Positions 7,355-11,437 of a DNA stretch of 11,437 bases are shown here, piece by piece. The position numbers were made by a program, and so were the translations under genes. The first letter of the stretch is position 1. Each line of letters begins with the position of its first letter. Origin of the DNA: Bacteroides sp. UBA7335 (GTDB lineage Bacteria; Bacteroidota; Bacteroidia; Bacteroidales; Bacteroidaceae); assembly GCA_002471185.1 (NCBI GenBank), contig DKPL01000037.1:1-11437 (forward strand). The letters are read 5' to 3'. The notes beneath the pieces were generated by a model. That model ran no database searches and was not told the DNA's origin. It saw only the letters and a program-made list of their open reading frames with translations.

Positions 7355-7408
7355 AAAAAATCCACCGATTAAACTAGTAAAAATCTTACTAACTTAATCG
7401 GTGGATTT
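7355..7408 (-). terminator. Strong intrinsic terminator of the ribB-deoR unit
   Basis: Two perfect 15-nt arms (7358-7372 and 7394-7408, TTAATCGGTGGATTT on the plus-strand right arm) pair. Inside them TAGTAA (7375-7380) pairs with TTACTA (7386-7391) around a 5-nt loop, with a 2x2 internal bulge. On the minus strand the stem runs into a T tract, and it lies about 50 nt after the regulator stop codon. It should separate the regulator unit from the sugar operon. The plus-strand side is followed by a weaker AT run, so it may be partly bidirectional. Confidence 0.85.
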
Positions 7409-7456
7409 ATATATTATTTCAGAGAGGAAACCGAAGATAACACAAGGAAAAAGAAA

Positions 7457-8212
7457 CTATATAATTTCAATCTGCTGCATCTTCAACATTTCAAACTTAT
7501 CATCAGTGATGTTACTGTCGGTAATCAAAGCGTTAACTAACGAAATAGCTCCTAAACTGGCAAAAGCGCTTACACCAATTTTAGATGAATCGGCTACAAG
7601 ATATACTTTCTCCGCAGATTCAATCATAGCAGTTTTAACTACCAAATCGCTTAAGCTAGGATAGGTCAATTTAAAATCCGGAGAGATCCCCGCCGTAGCA
7701 AGAAATAACTTATTGACATGAACATCTTTAAAAGAGTCAGCTGCCATTTGACCGGTAAGAGACAGAGTAGGTGCTTTAAATTCGCCACCGCTTACTATCA
7801 AGTTTATGGCATGATTTTCGCCTAAAATAAGGGCTATGTTGAGTGCATTAGTTATAACTGTCAATTCGCGAAAATCAAGCAACAGTTTTGCGATTTCAGT
7901 AGTGGTAGAGCCGGAGTCTAAAATAATACAATCGCCCTCATTGATAAGAGCAACTGCTTTTTTAGCAATCTCCTTTTTGGCTTCAATATTTATTTGATTG
8001 AATAGTTGACCTGTTTTAGCAAACGAACCTACATCTTTCAAGAAAGCACCACCATGCTCACGCTGTACATAACCCATCTGCTCCAATATTTCTAAGTCTT
8101 GACGTATGGTAACATCCGTCACTTTAAATATTCTACTTAAGTCTTGTACTTTAGCATGCCCATCCTCACGAATAAGGTCTAATATCTTCATTCTTCTTCG
8201 ATTCATTGCCAT
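7457..8212 (-). CDS. DeoR/GlpR-family transcriptional regulator
   Basis: At 251 residues this is a typical full-length DeoR-family repressor. The N-terminal winged helix-turn-helix (about 6-58) contains VTDVTIRQDLEILE (31-44), the family recognition helix, followed by YVQREHGGA (48-56). The C-terminal sugar-phosphate-sensing domain (about 77-235) has ILDSGSTTTEIAK (97-109), ITNALNIA (120-127), SGGEFK (141-146), KLFLATAGIS (168-177) and VADSSKIG (206-213). Members repress sugar operons and release DNA on binding a phosphorylated sugar, often the product of the operon's kinase. It lies 11 bp after ribB in one unit and ends in a strong terminator. The sugar operon begins about 640 bp further on the same strand, and a three-site dyad array lies between, so it is the best candidate regulator of that operon (inference). 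The ATG chosen gives MAMNRRRMK; Met3 is an equally possible start. Confidence 0.9.
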   Translation of the reverse strand: MAMNRRRMKILDLIREDGHAKVQDLSRIFKVTDVTIRQDLEILEQMGYVQREHGGAFLKDVGSFAKTGQLFNQINIEAKKEIAKKAVALINEGDCIILDSGSTTTEIAKLLLDFRELTVITNALNIALILGENHAINLIVSGGEFKAPTLSLTGQMAADSFKDVHVNKLFLATAGISPDFKLTYPSLSDLVVKTAMIESAEKVYLVADSSKIGVSAFASLGAISLVNALITDSNITDDKFEMLKMQQIEII

Positions 8213-8223
8213 AATCAGCTCCT

Positions 8224-8847
8224 TTAGAGATTGTTTTTCATTCGATATTCTTGCAAACTTTTAATAGATACTAGTTTTAAATTATAAAGTTTAGCTATTT
8301 CGTACAGTTGAGGTAAACGCGCCATTGTACCATCTACATTTAAAATTTCAATTAAAGCGCCACCGGGCTTAAGACCAGCCAAACGGGTAATGTCAACCAA
8401 AGCTTCAGTATGTCCGTTGCGCTCGAGTACTCCTCCATCGGCAGCATACAAAGGAAAAACATGACCGGGACGAGCTAATTCGTCGGGACGAATATCTCCA
8501 GCAACCAAAGCTTTTACTGTAGCAGAACGGTCGTAAGCAGACACTCCGGTAGTGCAACCATAACCACGCAAATCTACCGACATAGTAAATGGGGTTCCCA
8601 ATAATGATGAGTTATCATCTGCCATTGGATTTAGCTTCAATTCAGCACAACGTGCCTTAGTCAATGGTACGCATAGTAAGCCTTTACCATGTGTCACCAT
8701 AAAGTTTACGATTTCAGGGGTGATACTCTCACCCGCAACTACGAAGTCTCCTTCATTCTCACGATCTTCATCATCGACCACGATGATAACCTGACCTTGA
8801 CGAACAGCTTCAATGCCTTCTTCAATTGTATTTAATGGATAATTCAT
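8224..8847 (-). CDS. ribB: 3,4-dihydroxy-2-butanone-4-phosphate synthase, stand-alone
   Basis: The 207-residue enzyme converts D-ribulose 5-phosphate to formate and 3,4-dihydroxy-2-butanone 4-phosphate, the four-carbon precursor of riboflavin. All RibB signatures are intact: DDEDRENEGD (25-34, Mg2+ and substrate loop), HGKGLLC with Cys59, TTGVSAYDR (99-107), RPGHVFPL (126-133), GHTEA with His146, and DGTMAR (172-177). The protein ends where RibB domains end, with no GTP cyclohydrolase II domain attached. Bacteroidales commonly carry a fused RibBA, so a single-domain copy is notable. No other riboflavin gene is in the window and no FMN riboswitch is visible; the leader is very short. The gene instead shares a transcript with a DeoR-type sugar regulator, 11 bp downstream. 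It may be the genome's housekeeping RibB or an accessory copy tied to ketose-phosphate metabolism; the first is simpler. Confidence 0.93.
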   Translation of the reverse strand: MNYPLNTIEEGIEAVRQGQVIIVVDDEDRENEGDFVVAGESITPEIVNFMVTHGKGLLCVPLTKARCAELKLNPMADDNSSLLGTPFTMSVDLRGYGCTTGVSAYDRSATVKALVAGDIRPDELARPGHVFPLYAADGGVLERNGHTEALVDITRLAGLKPGGALIEILNVDGTMARLPQLYEIAKLYNLKLVSIKSLQEYRMKNNL

Positions 8848-8867
8848 TTCAAATTCAAATATTTAGG

Positions 8868-8898
8868 CAAAATTAGAAAAATAACAAAAGCAAACAAA
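8868..8898 (-). promoter_or_regulatory. Bacteroidetes-type promoter of ribB-deoR
   Basis: On the minus strand TTTG (8898-8895) is followed after exactly 19 bp by TAATTTTG (8875-8868), a full match to the -33/-7 consensus TTTG and TAnnTTTG. Transcription would begin close to 8861, leaving a leader of only about 15 nt before the ribB ATG, too short for an FMN riboswitch. Confidence 0.75.
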
Positions 8899-9150
8899 AG
8901 TTCCCTCTTCTATTTTAATGATTATTTAAAAATAGAAAGATGTGCTATTACTCTATGTTTAGCATGAAACTATAAGTCATATAGATTTCATTTAACAAAT
9001 ACTAAAAGTGAAGCTGTCATTCAAAATAACAAACAACCTGCATATGCACAACCAATTTATTACAAACTATTTTATATAACGGAAAACAGGTACAGAAAAA
9101 ACACTAATTATCACCATATTAGCAAATAAGCAACAATTTAACACCAAACA

Positions 9151-9181
9151 TTTTTATTTATAAAACAAACTACTAACTTTG
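9151..9181 (+). promoter_or_regulatory. Candidate promoter of the C10 protease gene
   Basis: TAACTTTG (9174-9181) fits the -7 consensus exactly. The -33 position at a 19-bp spacer is TTTT (9151-9154), one mismatch. The start of transcription would fall near 9187, giving a leader of about 50 nt. Confidence 0.55.
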
Positions 9182-9235
9182 AAATTTCAATCGGTATAGA
9201 CCTCTTTCAAAAACTAACTATTAGCATATAAGATT

Positions 9236-11437
9236 ATGAAAAAAATTACTCTATTATTAATCTTCTTGCTTGCATTGGCGAGTGCTTTCTTATCAGCAAG
9301 TCCAATATCAGAAAACAGAGCAAGAGAGTTAGCCGAAATCTTATTTCAGCAACCAGCTACGCGCACAAACTATGCAAGCCTAAAGCTTGTTTATGCGCCA
9401 ACTACATCTACTCGTTCGGGCGACACCTCTAACTTGGAGTCTGCCTACTATGTATTTGCACCTCAAAGTAAGGGTGGCTTTATTATTATTTCGGGAGATG
9501 ACGCATTGCCTTCAGTAGTAGGGTATTCATATCAAAACGAATTTGATATCAACCAAATACCTATTGCTCTAAAAGAGTGGTTGAAAGGATATGAAGCGTA
9601 TGTGATGGCAATACAGAGCAACAATAGTGCTCTATCAAATCAAGAGTCGCGCACTACGGGAAAAGCGGTTGAGCCTCTTCTTACAACAATATGGAATCAA
9701 AGCCGCCCCTTTAATGATCTTTGTCCTAAAATAAGGAGCAGTCAGGCTCCATCAGGCTGTGTAGCAACGGCCATGGCACAGCTGATGAAGTATCACAATT
9801 GGCCCAAAGAGAGCAATACCACCTTAGACAAAATGAAAGAAGACTATGGATATCAATTTGCCGATTTACAAATTAATCATCAATTAGATTGGGCAAATAT
9901 GATTAATGAATACAGACTTGACTGGGATAGTGAAACTCAATCTACAGTACCTTTATATACCGAAGCCGAAGGAGCAGCTGTAGCCAATCTGATGATACAG
10001 TGTGGTATATCGGTAAATATGAGTTATGGCGCAAACGAAAGTGGTGCACTATCTTTCAGAGTAGCCAATTCCCTAAAAAAATATTTTAAATACACACCGC
10101 AAATTAGTTTTCATCGTAGAAACAGCTTTAGAGCAGATGAGTGGTTAGCTTTAATCAGATCAAACCTTGAAAACAAACTACCCATTTACTATTCAGGTAG
10201 TGGTTCAGGAGGAGGACATGCATTTATTTGTGATGGTATAGATACAGAGAATATGCTTCATATCAATTGGGGATGGGGAGGATATTGTGATGGATACTTT
10301 GACATGTGTTATTTAAACCCTGACGGAGTAGGTATAGGCGGAGGGAATGGATTCTTTAATCAGAACCATGCCATCATTGTAAACATAAAACCACTGGCTG
10401 AAGGAGAAGAAGAGAATACTGTAATCAGTCCGGTACTAACTGTCACAGGCTTTAAATTAACGTCTCAAAATATTATTCCAAAATCGGATACCGAAAACTA
10501 TTTCAGTTTCAAAATGGACGAAGTTAGTGATTATACCGATCAGAATACAAAAAAATATTACTATTACGGACTTGCAGTTGCAGATCAGACTGGTAAAATA
10601 TTAGCAAAATCGACCTATTCTGCTTATATGTCAAGCGGATATTATCTAACAAACAGCCAATTTTCATTTTCACCAACTAGTAGTTTCATCAACCCAGAAA
10701 CAAAGGAGTTTTGGCCAAACGGTACATATCAGATTCTTCCTGTAATGTGGGATTCGCAATATTCTGCTATTGAGAACGTGAAAGACCTGCTTCCAATGAA
10801 TACCGATGGTGGCATTAGTAAGTTTACATTAACCATTACTGATACTGACTTTACTGTTACACCCGATAAGGATTTTCCAGAACCTGATTTTTTAATTAAG
10901 TCAATTTCGCAAAACAGCAAAATCTATACAAATACTAATGCAACTGATAATGGTAGATTGATTGTGAACATTGAAAACCTTAGTCCAACGCTATGTAGTA
11001 ACGGTAGCTTCAGAATAAACTTTGTGGCAGAAGCCAATGACCATCCAGACATTGTGCTCGATGATAACAACTGCGTTTATCATAATGACATCGTATACGG
11101 CTCTGTTCAAATGGACTTATTTCCTTATGCGCCCTATATTACCGAAAGTGGCAAATATCGAGTTTATGTTAGCATCATCAACAACGAAGGAGTGTATCAA
11201 GTCATCAAAGAAGAGTCACCTCAATATATTGAGGTCATCAAAAAACCTACGACTCCCATCATTACCTTAACAAATACTATCGAAATATATTATGATAAAG
11301 AAAATAGAAAAAGTGATTTTTTGACTACCTATTTTAGAGCTAAAGCGAATAAAACCTATAATGGTCCGGTAGCTATTTATGCACTTAAAGAAGGTGACAC
11401 AGAGGAAAAAGAGGTAAAACTGCTTGAAAGTGACGTG
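9236..11437 (+). CDS. Secreted C10-family (streptopain-like) cysteine protease, 3' end outside the window
   Basis: The frame is open from ATG 9236 to the window edge (734 codons, no stop), so the protein is longer than shown. MKKITLLLIFLLALASAFLS is a Sec signal peptide; there is no lipobox cysteine. Residues about 24-140 form the inhibitory propeptide (YYVFAP at 71-76, GFIIISGDDALPSVVGYS at 81-98). The mature domain begins near 146 (EPLLTTIWNQ). Catalytic Cys175 lies in APSGCVATAMAQLMKYH, and His328 in YYSGSGSGGGHAFICDGI; INWGWGG (343-349) completes the site. This closely follows SpeB and Bacteroidales homologues such as interpain A and the Bfp proteases, which cleave host proteins or peptides. 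After about residue 395 come more than 330 residues with beta-sandwich character and no recognisable catalytic motif, resembling the long C-terminal regions of interpain/PrtT-type enzymes. A type IX secretion tail could lie beyond the edge. It is divergent from ribB and apparently unrelated to the sugar operon. Confidence 0.93.
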   Translation, partial: MKKITLLLIFLLALASAFLSASPISENRARELAEILFQQPATRTNYASLKLVYAPTTSTRSGDTSNLESAYYVFAPQSKGGFIIISGDDALPSVVGYSYQNEFDINQIPIALKEWLKGYEAYVMAIQSNNSALSNQESRTTGKAVEPLLTTIWNQSRPFNDLCPKIRSSQAPSGCVATAMAQLMKYHNWPKESNTTLDKMKEDYGYQFADLQINHQLDWANMINEYRLDWDSETQSTVPLYTEAEGAAVANLMIQCGISVNMSYGANESGALSFRVANSLKKYFKYTPQISFHRRNSFRADEWLALIRSNLENKLPIYYSGSGSGGGHAFICDGIDTENMLHINWGWGGYCDGYFDMCYLNPDGVGIGGGNGFFNQNHAIIVNIKPLAEGEEENTVISPVLTVTGFKLTSQNIIPKSDTENYFSFKMDEVSDYTDQNTKKYYYYGLAVADQTGKILAKSTYSAYMSSGYYLTNSQFSFSPTSSFINPETKEFWPNGTYQILPVMWDSQYSAIENVKDLLPMNTDGGISKFTLTITDTDFTVTPDKDFPEPDFLIKSISQNSKIYTNTNATDNGRLIVNIENLSPTLCSNGSFRINFVAEANDHPDIVLDDNNCVYHNDIVYGSVQMDLFPYAPYITESGKYRVYVSIINNEGVYQVIKEESPQYIEVIKKPTTPIITLTNTIEIYYDKENRKSDFLTTYFRAKANKTYNGPVAIYALKEGDTEEKEVKLLESDV

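Larger units (their letters stand above)
8848..9235. other. Divergent intergenic region between ribB and the C10 protease gene
   Basis: This AT-rich stretch of 388 bp has a clear promoter at each end. In the middle is a perfect 10-bp palindrome TGCATATGCA (9039-9048). No ORF of note, tRNA or terminator was seen in it. Confidence 0.7.

Noticed and set aside
7143..7397. Plus-strand frame of 84 codons crossing the tandem units and the terminator hairpin.
   Set aside because: It overlaps non-coding structures, has repetitive low-quality sequence and no family resemblance; it looks like a chance frame in AT-rich DNA.
7358..7408. The long hairpin as a mobile-element end or integron-type recombination site.
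   Set aside because: Placement 50 nt after a stop codon and the T tract on the minus strand explain it fully as a terminator; no target duplication or transposase is present.
8848..8870. FMN riboswitch upstream of ribB.
   Set aside because: The promoter leaves only about 15 nt of leader, and none of the conserved FMN-aptamer blocks is visible in the surrounding DNA.

Overview
The window looks like a chromosomal segment from a member of the Bacteroidales (Bacteroides/Prevotella/Dysgonomonas-like). The reasons are moderate to low GC with AT-rich intergenic DNA, no strong Shine-Dalgarno sequences, promoters of the Bacteroidetes type (TTTG about 19-21 bp upstream of TAnnTTTG), and a streptopain-like C10 protease of the kind common in that order. 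The species cannot be fixed from the sequence.

Region 1 (about 201-6821, minus strand) is a tight six-gene sugar-catabolic operon. In transcription order it encodes a transketolase N-terminal subunit, a transketolase C-terminal subunit (8-nt overlap), a glycerol-kinase-like FGGY kinase, an L-fucose/L-arabinose-isomerase-family protein, a ten-helix DMT/GRP-type sugar permease, and a RbsB-like sugar-binding protein without a signal peptide. Together they describe uptake, aldose-to-ketose isomerisation, ketose phosphorylation and two-carbon transfer by a dedicated two-subunit transketolase. No aldolase, epimerase or ABC permease is present. The sugar is not known. The gene set matches the logic of the published D-apiose -> D-apulose -> apulose-4-phosphate -> transketolase route, so a branched pentose is my leading but unproven hypothesis.

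Region 2 (6822-7456) is an unusually long gap for this compact locus. It holds a candidate promoter for the operon, a possible 34-residue membrane ORF, three 22-bp tandem units each carrying a GTGC-N10-GCAC-type dyad (a candidate operator array), and a strong intrinsic terminator for the upstream regulator gene.

Region 3 (7457-8847, minus strand) is a two-gene unit: a stand-alone 3,4-dihydroxy-2-butanone-4-phosphate synthase (RibB) followed by a DeoR/GlpR-family repressor. It has a very good Bacteroidetes promoter just upstream. The DeoR protein is the natural candidate regulator of the sugar operon.

Region 4 (8848-9235) is a divergent intergenic region with one promoter for each side. Region 5 (9236 to the right edge, plus strand) is a secreted C10-family cysteine protease with an intact catalytic domain and a long beta-rich C-terminal extension, cut off by the window end. 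Positions 1-200 hold only a weak terminator candidate after the operon.
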